Shown: positions 1 to 6,153 of the stretch, piece by piece
How positions within the stretch are numbered: position 1 is the stretch's first letter
Layout: the number at the start of each line of letters is the position of its first letter
From: Ignavibacteriaceae bacterium
GTDB taxonomy: Bacteria > Bacteroidota > Ignavibacteria > Ignavibacteriales > Ignavibacteriaceae
Reading direction: 5' to 3'
Length of the DNA stretch: 9,212 nucleotides
Assembly: GCA_031292465.1 (NCBI GenBank)
Contig: JARLHB010000414.1
Location: 1-9,212, forward strand
Notes under the pieces: model-generated
Told to the model about the DNA's origin: nothing
What the model saw: the letters and a program-made list of their open reading frames with translations, nothing else
Database searches by the model: none
Program-made: the position numbers and the translations under genes

Positions 1-52
1 CCCTACGACGGTTTAGCACCCCGCCGCGGCGGGGTCAGCCACTCACCCACCT
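1..52 (-). pseudogene. Partial, altered tRNA-Ser(GCT) 5' half
   Basis: On the minus strand this stretch repeats the intact tRNA-Ser at 288-379. Positions 35-52 match 358-375 exactly (D-arm side, 18 nt), and positions 1-18 match 329-346 exactly (anticodon GCT, 3' anticodon stem and start of the variable arm, 18 nt). Two things differ. The 5' acceptor strand GGAGAGG is not present; the DNA before the D arm is instead the 3' end of the nuclease gene, and only the final AGG agrees. The central 11 nt of the intact gene are replaced by a 16-nt GC-only palindrome at 19-34, which removes the normal 5' anticodon-stem strand. The rest of this copy lies beyond the left edge. It is most likely a displaced, non-functional tRNA remnant. 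A tRNA with unusual folding cannot be excluded without the missing 3' half. Confidence 0.8.
18..35. repeat. Perfect 18-nt GC-rich palindrome inside the tRNA fragment
   Basis: The sequence ACCCCGCCGCGGCGGGGT equals its own reverse complement. Its core (19-34) is entirely G and C, in a region otherwise dominated by A and T. It occupies the place where the intact tRNA gene has the smaller imperfect palindrome AAACC-GTT-GGTTT (346-358), so both copies have dyad symmetry there but with unrelated bases. The function is unknown. It could be a scar, a replication-generated palindrome or an assembly artefact. Confidence 0.85.
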
Positions 53-285
53 ATTAGTTTCTTAAAAGCATTCCCGCCTTTATATGATTTAATCTGCATT
101 TCTCTTTTGTATGCTTCTGATTTGGTATTGGCAGTTTCAAAATAAATCACTTGCCAGGGAAGGTATTTCTTAGTTGATTTTACTCTACCGGAGTTATGCT
201 CTGATAATCTCTTTTCCAGATCGGCTGTGTGCCCTATATAAAAATGATTGGAATCCTTTGATTTAAGGATATATATGTAGTACAT
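43..285 (-). CDS. GIY-YIG family endonuclease (UvrC N-terminal-like)
   Basis: This is an 80-residue single-domain GIY-YIG protein of the small UvrC-like type (YhbQ/YazA-like, COG2827 type). The GIY-equivalent is YIY at residues 3-5 and the YIG is at 16-18 (FYIGHT). The conserved Arg of the catalytic helix is R26 (LEKRLSEHN) and the metal-binding Glu is E62 (KREMQIKS). Length and motif set are complete, so it is predicted to be an active Mg2+-dependent DNA nuclease. Its biological target is not shown. The ATG at 283-285 lies only 2 nt after the CCA of the upstream tRNA-Ser, with no room for a Shine-Dalgarno outside the tRNA. Its last two Gly codons and TGA stop lie within sequence shared with the tRNA D-arm side. 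Small GIY-YIG genes of this kind are often found next to RNA genes in Bacteroidota. The flanking tRNA duplication suggests it belongs to an inserted element. Confidence 0.9.
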   Translation of the reverse strand: MYYIYILKSKDSNHFYIGHTADLEKRLSEHNSGRVKSTKKYLPWQVIYFETANTKSEAYKREMQIKSYKGGNAFKKLIGG

Positions 286-287
286 AA

Positions 288-379
288 TGGCGGAGAGGCC
301 GGGATTCGAACCCGGGGTAGAGTTTAACCCCTACGACGGTTTAGCAAACCGTTGGTTTCAGCCACTCACCCACCTCTCC
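288..379 (-). tRNA. tRNA-Ser(GCT), complete with encoded CCA
   Basis: This is a 92-nt class II tRNA. The acceptor stem pairs GGAGAGG (373-379) with CCTCTCC (292-298), followed by discriminator G (291) and a genomically encoded CCA (288-290). The anticodon stem is ACGGT/ACCGT around the loop TTGCTAA, giving anticodon GCT, which reads AGC and AGU serine codons. A long variable arm with a GTAG/CTAC stem is present, as expected for tRNA-Ser. The T arm is CCGGG-TTCGAAT-CCCGG. All arms are intact, so this copy should be functional. The GIY-YIG gene follows 2 nt downstream, and a partial second copy of the same tRNA lies beyond it. Confidence 0.97.
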
Positions 380-620
380 GGGTAATTTTTAGCTGAACTT
401 ACATTTTTAGTTCCGAAAGATAATACATTCATACAAATATTAAAATCGATTATTAAAAAAAATAGTCCTTAATAATTACTTTTTCATGTTTTTCATAATA
501 AGTCACGTATAAAATAGTATTTTTTAAGAATACCGGGTATAAAAAGCTTATTGTCCGGTTTGCTAACCACATGCTAAATCAATCTGTATATCAGCAAATA
601 TTTATTACTCTTCCTGTGAG

Positions 621-661
621 CTGTATTTTATTAATAATTGTGAATAAATATTAATATACAG
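621..661. repeat. AT-rich dyad upstream of transketolase
   Basis: The left arm CTGTAT..ATTAATA (621-636, with three extra T) is complementary to the right arm TATTAATATACAG (649-661) across a loop of about 12 nt. It lies about 100 nt before the transketolase start and just upstream of the possible promoter. It could be a regulator-binding site. The arms are mostly A and T, so chance is a real alternative. Confidence 0.35.
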
Positions 662-701
662 TTTTCCGTTATTTAATTTATACTTAAGCGGGATTTGTTA
701 T

Positions 702-709
702 TATATTTG
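702..709 (+). promoter_or_regulatory. Possible Bacteroidota-type -7 box for transketolase
   Basis: TATATTTG fits the TAnnTTTG -7 consensus known for the primary sigma factor of Bacteroidota and lies 54 nt before the start codon. No TTG is seen at the expected -33 spacing, so the call rests on one element in AT-rich DNA. Confidence 0.3.
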
Positions 710-762
710 AATTCAAATTTATTAAAATATTACTCTTTCAATACTAATTACAGGTAAATAAG

Positions 763-2775
763 ATGCCGCAAATTAACAACATAGATCAGCTTTCAATTAA
801 TACCATAAGATTTTTATCAGTGGACGGTGTTCAAAAAGCTAATGCAGGGCACCCCGGAATGCCCATGGGATGCGCCCCGATTGCTTATACTTTGTACACT
901 AAATTTATGAAACATAACCCGGCTAATCCTAAATGGTTAAACAGGGACAGATTTATTTTATCCGCCGGGCACGGCAGTATGCTGCTGTATTCCACCCTGC
1001 ATCTTTGCGGATATAACCTGCCTTTGGAACAATTAAAACAATTTAGGCAATGGGGCAGCATGACTCCCGGGCATCCTGAATTCGGACATACACCGGGTGT
1101 TGAAACCACTACCGGGCCGTTGGGACAGGGCTTTGCAAACGCAGTCGGTATGGCTATTGCACAGGAATATATCGCAGCTAAGTTCAACAAAGATGATATA
1201 AAGCTTATTGACCATTATATATACGGCATCTGCAGCGACGGCGATTTAATGGAAGGAGTTTCCCATGAAGCCGCTTCTCTGGCAGGACATATGAAACTTG
1301 GTAAAATTATTTTCTTCTATGACAATAACGGCATAACTATAGACGGCTCTACTTCTTTGTCTTTTTCAGAAAATGTAGGCAAACGGTTTGAAGCTTACGA
1401 ATGGCATGTGCAGAATGTGGAAGATGTAAACAATTTGTCAGCTATAGAAACCGCAGTGTTAAATGCGCAAAAAGTAAGCGATAAACCTTCTATTATTGTT
1501 ACTAAAACTCATATCGGTTATGGAAGCCCCAACAAGCAGGATACTTCCGCTTCACATGGCTCGCCTCTTGGTGAAGAAGAAGTAAAACTGACAAAGAAAA
1601 ATCTCGGTTGGCCTGAAGAACCAACGTTTTTTATTCCTGATGAAGTTCATAACCATTTCAAGTCTGTTGCAGCAAATGGAAAAACTGCTGAAGACGAATG
1701 GAACATATTGTTTATAAAGTACAGGCAGGAATACCCTGAAGAATCAAAATTGTTTATTGATATTATGAACGGCGACTTTGGTAAAGAATGGAAATTAAAG
1801 CTGCCTGTATTTAAAGACGACGGTAAAAAGATTGCGACAAGAGCAGCAAGTGGAAAAGTATTGAATGCGATAGCTTCGTCTCTCCCCTCTTTAATCGGGG
1901 GTTCCGCAGACCTGGAACCTTCTAATAATACCTATTTAAAGGAATATAAAAACTTTTCCGCCGAAGACCGGGACGGCAGAAATTTCCATTTCGGCATAAG
2001 AGAACATGGTATGGCAAGCATTCTTAACGGAATGGTTACATACGGAGGCGTTATTCCTTACGGCGGCACATTCCTTATTTTTTCAGATTACCTGCGCCCG
2101 GCAATACGCCTTGCTTCACTTTCCAAGATAAGGCCTATATATGTTTTTACGCATGACAGTATAGGGCTTGGCGAAGACGGGCCTACACATCAGCCGGTAG
2201 AACAGATAGCTTCTTTACGCGCAATACCGGGAACAATAGTTATCCGGCCCGCAGATGCAAATGAAACTTCAATTGCATGGCAGGCTGCTATTGAACATAA
2301 AGGTAGCGCTGTTGCATTAATTCTAACACGGCAGGGACTGACAATCCTTGACCAGGAAAAATATCCGTCTGCAAAGAATTTATTAAAAGGTGCATACATT
2401 TTAAAGGACAGTAAAGAAACTCCAGAATTAATTCTTATTGCTTCCGGCTCTGAAGTAAGCCTGGCCTTAAAAGCAGCGCTTACTCTTGAAGGAGAAGGCG
2501 TAAAAGTAAGAGTAGTAAGTTTTCCAAGCTGGGAACTGTTTGAACAGCAATCAAAGGAATATAAAGATTCTGTCTTCCCTCCTTCTGTTAAAGCAAGAGT
2601 TGCAATAGAAATGGGAGTAAAACAGGGCTGGGAAAAATATACCGGCGACTACGGCGAAATAATGAGCATCGATACCTTCGGCGCGTCCGCTCCTATTGAA
2701 GTGCTTTTGGAAAAATACGGTTTCACTGAAGCCAATGTTGTTGAGACCGCTCATAAAGTTCTGAAAAGCTTATAA
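763..2775 (+). CDS. tkt: Transketolase
   Basis: This is thiamine-diphosphate-dependent transketolase, a cytoplasmic enzyme of the non-oxidative pentose phosphate pathway. It moves two-carbon ketol units from ketoses such as xylulose-5-phosphate to aldoses. At 670 residues it has the full length of the single-chain bacterial enzyme (E. coli TktA is about 663). The N-terminal ThDP-binding domain has the active-site His in NAGHPG (H30), SAGHGS (H70), the diphosphate/Mg site SDGDLMEG (158-165) with DNN at 187-189, and H265 in HGSPLG. The first Gly of the usual GDG is Ser here (S158), a mild variation. The pyrimidine-binding domain has the catalytic Glu in IREHGM (E414) and the signature LGEDGPTHQPVE (469-480). 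A C-terminal domain with EMGVKQGWEKYTG (616-628) follows. The start is the only ATG aligned with the family N-terminus; there is no clear Shine-Dalgarno. The gene is monocistronic, ending at a hairpin 12 nt after the stop. Confidence 0.98.
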   Translation: MPQINNIDQLSINTIRFLSVDGVQKANAGHPGMPMGCAPIAYTLYTKFMKHNPANPKWLNRDRFILSAGHGSMLLYSTLHLCGYNLPLEQLKQFRQWGSMTPGHPEFGHTPGVETTTGPLGQGFANAVGMAIAQEYIAAKFNKDDIKLIDHYIYGICSDGDLMEGVSHEAASLAGHMKLGKIIFFYDNNGITIDGSTSLSFSENVGKRFEAYEWHVQNVEDVNNLSAIETAVLNAQKVSDKPSIIVTKTHIGYGSPNKQDTSASHGSPLGEEEVKLTKKNLGWPEEPTFFIPDEVHNHFKSVAANGKTAEDEWNILFIKYRQEYPEESKLFIDIMNGDFGKEWKLKLPVFKDDGKKIATRAASGKVLNAIASSLPSLIGGSADLEPSNNTYLKEYKNFSAEDRDGRNFHFGIREHGMASILNGMVTYGGVIPYGGTFLIFSDYLRPAIRLASLSKIRPIYVFTHDSIGLGEDGPTHQPVEQIASLRAIPGTIVIRPADANETSIAWQAAIEHKGSAVALILTRQGLTILDQEKYPSAKNLLKGAYILKDSKETPELILIASGSEVSLALKAALTLEGEGVKVRVVSFPSWELFEQQSKEYKDSVFPPSVKARVAIEMGVKQGWEKYTGDYGEIMSIDTFGASAPIEVLLEKYGFTEANVVETAHKVLKSL

Positions 2776-2786
2776 CTTATCTTTTA

Positions 2787-2831
2787 TTACCTGCGGGATG
2801 GAATTTACCCATCCCGCAGGTAAATTTTTCA
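2787..2831 (+). terminator. Rho-independent terminator of transketolase
   Basis: A perfect 15-bp stem (2787-2801 with 2809-2823, core CCTGCGGGATGG) closes a 7-nt loop and is followed by ATTTTTC. It lies 12 nt after the transketolase stop. The opposite strand has only a weak T stretch, so it works mainly for the plus-strand gene. Confidence 0.93.
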
Positions 2832-2904
2832 AACATGCAACTTCATATCACTTATAAATAATCATTTAGAAACTGAATAGATTATTTTACAGCAAAGGCC
2901 TTTA

Positions 2905-2944
2905 AAAAAGTAAAAGGGACAAGATTACCGTCTTGTCCCTTTTT
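2905..2944 (-). terminator. Terminator of the ABC ATPase gene, possibly bidirectional
   Basis: A 13-bp perfect stem AAAAGGGACAAGA / TCTTGTCCCTTTT (2912-2924 with 2931-2943) has a 6-nt loop. On the minus strand it is followed by a T-rich tail (TTTTACTTTTTT). On the plus strand a run of five T also follows, so it may stop transcription from both converging genes. Confidence 0.9.
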
Positions 2945-2970
2945 AATTTTTATCAGTAAATTAAATATTT

Positions 2971-4077
2971 TTACCTGATAGCCTGTTCAGTTTCATAATC
3001 AAAGAAATGAAGTTTCTCAGTATCAAGCATAAGAGTTCTTAATTTACCCTGTTCTGGCATTTCCCTTGCGGGTATGCGTGCCACGCATTGAACGCCATCA
3101 ACAATGAAATATATAAAAATTTCATTGCCCATAGGCTCAACAACATCCATGTGAGTATTAATTTTAAAATACTGCGGTTTGTAATCCATTGATGCAGTAT
3201 CATAAATATCTTCAGGACGTATTCCCATCCAGATTTTCTTATTAAGATACGGCTTTAATATATCTTCCCTGCTGCCGAATATTTTCATGGATAAATCTCC
3301 GCCGGCACTTTTAAACAGGAGTCCGTTATCTTCCATTATCATTCCCTCAATAAAGTTCATCGAAGGGCTGCCTATAAAACCTGCCACAAATTTATTAACA
3401 GGTAGGTTATACAGGTTAAGCGGTGTATCAATCTGGTGTATTACACCGTCTTTCATAATAACTATTCGGTCGCCCATAGTCATAGCTTCTGTCTGGTCAT
3501 GGGTAACATAAATCATTGTTGCATTAAGGCTGTGGTGAAGTTTAGAAATTTGCGTCCTCATCTGAACGCGAAGCTTAGCATCAAGGTTGCTTAAAGGCTC
3601 ATCAAACAAAAAGACCTTTGGTTTTCTTACAATTGCTCTTCCTACTGCAACCCTCTGGCGTTGCCCGCCTGAAAGAGCCTTTGGTTTTCTGTTTAGATAT
3701 TCTTCTATTCCTAATATTTTTGCAGCTTCGTTAACCCGTACTTTAATTTCATTTTTATCAAATTTTCTTAGCTTCAACCCGAACGCCATATTTTCAAAAA
3801 CCGTCATGTGCGGATAGAGTGCATAGTTTTGAAAAACCATTGCAATGTCCCTGTCCTTTGGCGCTACATCATTAACCAGCTTACCGTCAATATATAATTC
3901 GCCTTTAGAAATATCTTCAAGCCCGGCAATCATTCTGAGAGTAGTGGATTTACCGCAGCCCGACGGGCCGACAAGCACTAAAAATTCCTTGTCCTTAACA
4001 TCAATATCAATATCTTTAACAGCAACATTTCCCCCATCATAAACCTTTGATACATTTTTAAGGTTAACTTCAGCCAT
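2971..4077 (-). CDS. Sugar ABC importer ATPase (MalK/UgpC/MsmK family)
   Basis: This is the nucleotide-binding subunit that powers type I carbohydrate importers (CUT1: maltose, glycerol-phosphate or oligosaccharides). It has 368 residues, the family's usual length. The N-terminal ATPase domain has Walker A GPSGCGKST (37-45), Q-loop Q83 (VFQNYALYPH), signature LSGGQ (135-139), Walker B VFLFDE (155-160), D-loop SNLD (163-166) and switch His H193. The C-terminal regulatory OB/TOBE-type domain (about 240-368) has IRPED (286-290), VVEPMGNE (312-319) and the family-typical tail LDTEKLHFFD. All catalytic residues are present. AGGA at 4084-4087 gives a Shine-Dalgarno 6 nt from the ATG. No permease or binding-protein gene is adjacent, so this is probably a shared ATPase serving importers encoded elsewhere, as known for MsmK/MsmX proteins. 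The transported sugar cannot be told from sequence. Confidence 0.96.
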   Translation of the reverse strand: MAEVNLKNVSKVYDGGNVAVKDIDIDVKDKEFLVLVGPSGCGKSTTLRMIAGLEDISKGELYIDGKLVNDVAPKDRDIAMVFQNYALYPHMTVFENMAFGLKLRKFDKNEIKVRVNEAAKILGIEEYLNRKPKALSGGQRQRVAVGRAIVRKPKVFLFDEPLSNLDAKLRVQMRTQISKLHHSLNATMIYVTHDQTEAMTMGDRIVIMKDGVIHQIDTPLNLYNLPVNKFVAGFIGSPSMNFIEGMIMEDNGLLFKSAGGDLSMKIFGSREDILKPYLNKKIWMGIRPEDIYDTASMDYKPQYFKINTHMDVVEPMGNEIFIYFIVDGVQCVARIPAREMPEQGKLRTLMLDTEKLHFFDYETEQAIR

Positions 4078-4140
4078 CTTTTTTCCTGCTAATTTGAATT
4101 AATTGATTCATATAATTATTACAACACTTACTTTAAGACT

Positions 4141-4171
4141 TAAACTTATCAACTTTATAATTGTTTTGCAA
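4141..4171 (-). promoter_or_regulatory. Possible promoter of the ABC ATPase gene
   Basis: Read on the minus strand, TTG (4169-4171) is followed after 20 nt by TAAGTTTA (4141-4148). This is one base from the Bacteroidota TTG-N19-21-TAnnTTTG pattern, about 64 nt upstream of the ATG. Support is limited because the region is AT-rich. Confidence 0.3.
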
Positions 4172-4285
4172 CATAATCAAAATAGCACAACACCGCTCAG
4201 AGCCCATAAAACAATACCATAAACAAGTTTAACTAATTTAACTAAGCATGAAAAAATATTATTTGAATGATAATTTTTTACAGGA

Positions 4286-4327
4286 TTATTTTAAAATAAA
4301 AAACGCCTCGGTAAATTCCGGGCGTTT
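4286..4327 (-). terminator. Terminator of the hydrolase gene
   Basis: On the minus strand, AAACGCC-CGG (4318-4327) pairs with CCG-[A]-GGCGTTT (4301-4311) around the loop AATTTA, with one bulged base. It is followed by TTTTTTATTTT. It starts about 39 nt after the hydrolase stop codon. Confidence 0.9.
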
Positions 4328-4365
4328 AGTAGCGTGCTGTTTCCCCTGGCGTATAACAAAAAGTT

Positions 4366-5262
4366 TTAATTTATAAACTTCATTGCCTTCATCCAGTTTT
4401 TGCATAACTCCGGCCATGCTGCATTTTCTTTATTTATGTTGCCCAAACCAAAGCCATGTTCACCTTTCTGGAATATATGTAATTCAACAGGAACCTGGGC
4501 CTTTCTTAATGCTGAATAAAACATCAGACTGTTTTCAACAGGTACAGTAGAATCCTCTGTGGTATGTACTAAAAACGTAGGCGGAGTTTCCGGGTCAACC
4601 TGCAGCTCATTTGACATATAGTCCACAAGGCTCTGTTCGGGATTTTTACCGAGAAGATTCTCGCGCGATCCTGAATGAGTATATGGAAAATTCATTGTAA
4701 TAACCGGATAAATAAGTATCATAAAATCAGGCCTGCAGCTTATTCTTTCAATCGGATCATCAGAATTCTTTTTCCCGGAATGGTAGTGTGTGCCGAGACT
4801 TGCTGCAAGATGCCCTCCGGCAGAGAAACCAAGGACACCAATTTTATCCGGACTAATATTCAGTTCTTTCGATTTACTGCGGACAATGGACATTGCACGC
4901 TGCACGTCATTTAAAGGAACAGGATTATGATACCCGGCGCCGCTTTGCGCGTGCCTGTATTTCAAAACTATCCCTGCAACTCCAAATGTATTAAGCCATT
5001 TTGCAACATATTCACCTTCATAATCCATTGCCAGCCCCCCGTACCCGCCTCCGGGGCAAATCAAGACAGCAGTTCCGGTTGCTTTATCTTTATCAGGTAA
5101 AAAGTATGTTATTTCAGGTTTATCTCCCGGCGTATCGCCCTTTGCATCAGGTGCGCCCCCCGGCCACAGATATTCTTTAGTTTGCGCATTTAATGCAGAA
5201 AAACTGCATGCAAATAAAATAACAGGGATCAGTAAATTAAATAAAATTTTTTGTGTCTTCAC
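4366..5262 (-). CDS. Secreted alpha/beta-hydrolase, carbohydrate-esterase-like
   Basis: This is an exported serine esterase of the alpha/beta-hydrolase fold, of the COG0657/BD-FAE type often annotated as acetylxylan esterase in Bacteroidota. I chose the GTG start at 5260-5262 (298 residues). It places a signal peptide at the N-terminus (VKTQKILFNLL..., cleavage likely after LNA26 before Q27) and has GGAAG at 5271-5275, 8 nt upstream. A longer ATG start at 5358 would add 32 residues encoded through a hairpin. The oxyanion loop is CPGGGYGG (69-76), the nucleophile Ser147 is in GFSAGG, and the likely acid and base are D237 (TTEDSTVP) and H269 (GEHGFG). WPGGAPDAKGD near the mature N-terminus (33-43) is typical of the group. 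It probably removes acyl groups from plant or microbial polysaccharides in the periplasm or outside. The substrate is inferred from the family only. Confidence 0.9.
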   Translation of the reverse strand: MKTQKILFNLLIPVILFACSFSALNAQTKEYLWPGGAPDAKGDTPGDKPEITYFLPDKDKATGTAVLICPGGGYGGLAMDYEGEYVAKWLNTFGVAGIVLKYRHAQSGAGYHNPVPLNDVQRAMSIVRSKSKELNISPDKIGVLGFSAGGHLAASLGTHYHSGKKNSDDPIERISCRPDFMILIYPVITMNFPYTHSGSRENLLGKNPEQSLVDYMSNELQVDPETPPTFLVHTTEDSTVPVENSLMFYSALRKAQVPVELHIFQKGEHGFGLGNINKENAAWPELCKNWMKAMKFIN

Positions 5263-5308
5263 GTTTATAACTTCCAAAATATTAATAAAATTATTTTTTG
5301 CCGGGCTA

Positions 5309-5356
5309 TAAATAAAATGAGCTTCTCGACCGCAAACATTTACGGTATCGAAGCTC
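5309..5356 (-). repeat. Hairpin upstream of the hydrolase gene
   Basis: GAGCTTC (5319-5325) and GAAGCTC (5350-5356) pair perfectly. A 4-nt internal loop on each side is followed by CCG/CGG pairing, closing a 10-nt loop. On the minus strand it is followed by ATTTTATTTAT, so it may be a second terminator behind the hairpin at 5384-5404. It could also be a structured leader of the hydrolase mRNA. It makes translation from the ATG at 5358 unlikely. Confidence 0.6.
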
Positions 5357-5364
5357 AATTACAC

Positions 5365-5404
5365 AAATAAAATACAACAATAACACCAGGGTTTATCCCC
5401 GGTG
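5365..5404 (-). terminator. Terminator of the outer-membrane protein gene
   Basis: CACCGGGG / CCC-TGGTG (5384-5404 on the minus strand) forms an 8-bp stem with one mismatch and a 5-nt loop, beginning 7 nt past the stop codon. It is followed by the moderately T-rich TTATTGTTGTATTTTATTT. The tail is weaker than that of the other terminators here. Confidence 0.65.
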
Positions 5405-5411
5405 GATTAGA

Positions 5412-6017
5412 CTAAAATATAAAAGCAGCATCCAACGTTATAGCGCTTATATTGGATTCTCCGCTGTCTTTTCCAACTAAATTAAATATATGATATTTAA
5501 GGCTGACATCGACATCTATCACAGGTAAAACTGTAATCATAGAGCCTATTCCAATAGCTCCGCCAAACCTTGATACACTCCCCACAGTTTCAGAAAAACC
5601 TCCGCCTTCAATTTTGAATTCGCCAAAATTATTATAGGCTGCTTCTATTGAAACATAAGGTTTAACCATAGGTAAAGGCAGAACATTATATTCTGCTTCT
5701 ACGCCTGCAGACAGGATATTTTGAGTAGTTTTTAAGGAAACACCTGATATATCCTGGCTTCCCTTAAGCATATGATAGTCAACAAAAACGATTGGAGTTA
5801 TAGGAATAAGAGGCAGATTAAGCCTGGCTTGCGCTCCGAAATTAAAATTAGCTCCGAATCCTGCACCATTATCAGAAATATTGTTTGTATATCCTGATGG
5901 CCCTGTTATATCTGTTAAACCTGCCTGAACGCCAAACCTAACTGATTGCGCGTACAATGTATTAGATAAAGAAATTGCAACCAGAAAGCAAAAGAACAGT
6001 AAAGCTAATTTTTTCAT
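5412..6017 (-). CDS. Outer-membrane beta-barrel protein (porin-like)
   Basis: This 201-residue exported protein is predicted to be a small outer-membrane beta-barrel. It has a signal peptide with the basic start MKKLALLFF, a hydrophobic core and likely cleavage after LYA23 before Q24. The body is rich in Gly and aromatic residues, with alternating polar/hydrophobic strand-like segments, for example VRFGVQAGLTD and FGANFNFGAQARLNL. It ends in Phe (LDAAFIF), matching the C-terminal aromatic signature recognised by the BAM machinery. I cannot name a subfamily; it resembles generic 'outer membrane beta-barrel / porin family' proteins. The start is fixed by the signal peptide, and no good Shine-Dalgarno is visible. 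It is flanked by terminators on both sides, so it is probably transcribed alone from a promoter in 6018-6083, where I see no consensus. Confidence 0.85.
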   Translation of the reverse strand: MKKLALLFFCFLVAISLSNTLYAQSVRFGVQAGLTDITGPSGYTNNISDNGAGFGANFNFGAQARLNLPLIPITPIVFVDYHMLKGSQDISGVSLKTTQNILSAGVEAEYNVLPLPMVKPYVSIEAAYNNFGEFKIEGGGFSETVGSVSRFGGAIGIGSMITVLPVIDVDVSLKYHIFNLVGKDSGESNISAITLDAAFIF

Positions 6018-6068
6018 AAAAACTCATTATTAATATTATTTATTTCACTTTATTAATATATATAATTG

Positions 6069-6112
6069 AGACATATTTTAAAAATGAAGCGGCCGGGTTA
6101 AGGCCGCTTCAT
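6069..6112 (-). terminator. Terminator of the OmpA-family gene
   Basis: A perfect 11-bp stem ATGAAGCGGCC / GGCCGCTTCAT (6084-6094 with 6102-6112) has a 7-nt loop and is followed on the minus strand by TTTTAAAATATG. It lies about 41 nt after the stop of the OmpA-family gene. Confidence 0.92.
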
Positions 6113-6153
6113 ATAACTAATATATTAAATAAACTGATTATTTAATATAATTT

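Larger units (their letters stand above)
391..762. other. AT-rich intergenic region between tRNA-Ser and transketolase
   Basis: This 370-nt divergent spacer must hold the promoters for the tRNA-Ser (leftward) and the transketolase (rightward). I see no coding potential. Apart from the dyad at 621-661 and the possible -7 element at 702-709, it shows nothing recognisable. Confidence 0.7.

Noticed and set aside
885..1215. Minus-strand open frames inside the transketolase gene
   Set aside because: They lie opposite a full-length, motif-complete enzyme, have no ribosome-binding sites and their Cys/Pro-rich composition is an antisense shadow.
3287..4042. Plus-strand open frames opposite the ABC ATPase gene
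   Set aside because: The minus strand encodes a complete ATPase with all motifs; these frames are its reverse-strand shadows.
4366..5358. Longer hydrolase ORF from the ATG at 5358
   Set aside because: The extra 32 residues bury the signal peptide and run through a hairpin. The GTG at 5262 has a Shine-Dalgarno and gives a proper exported N-terminus.
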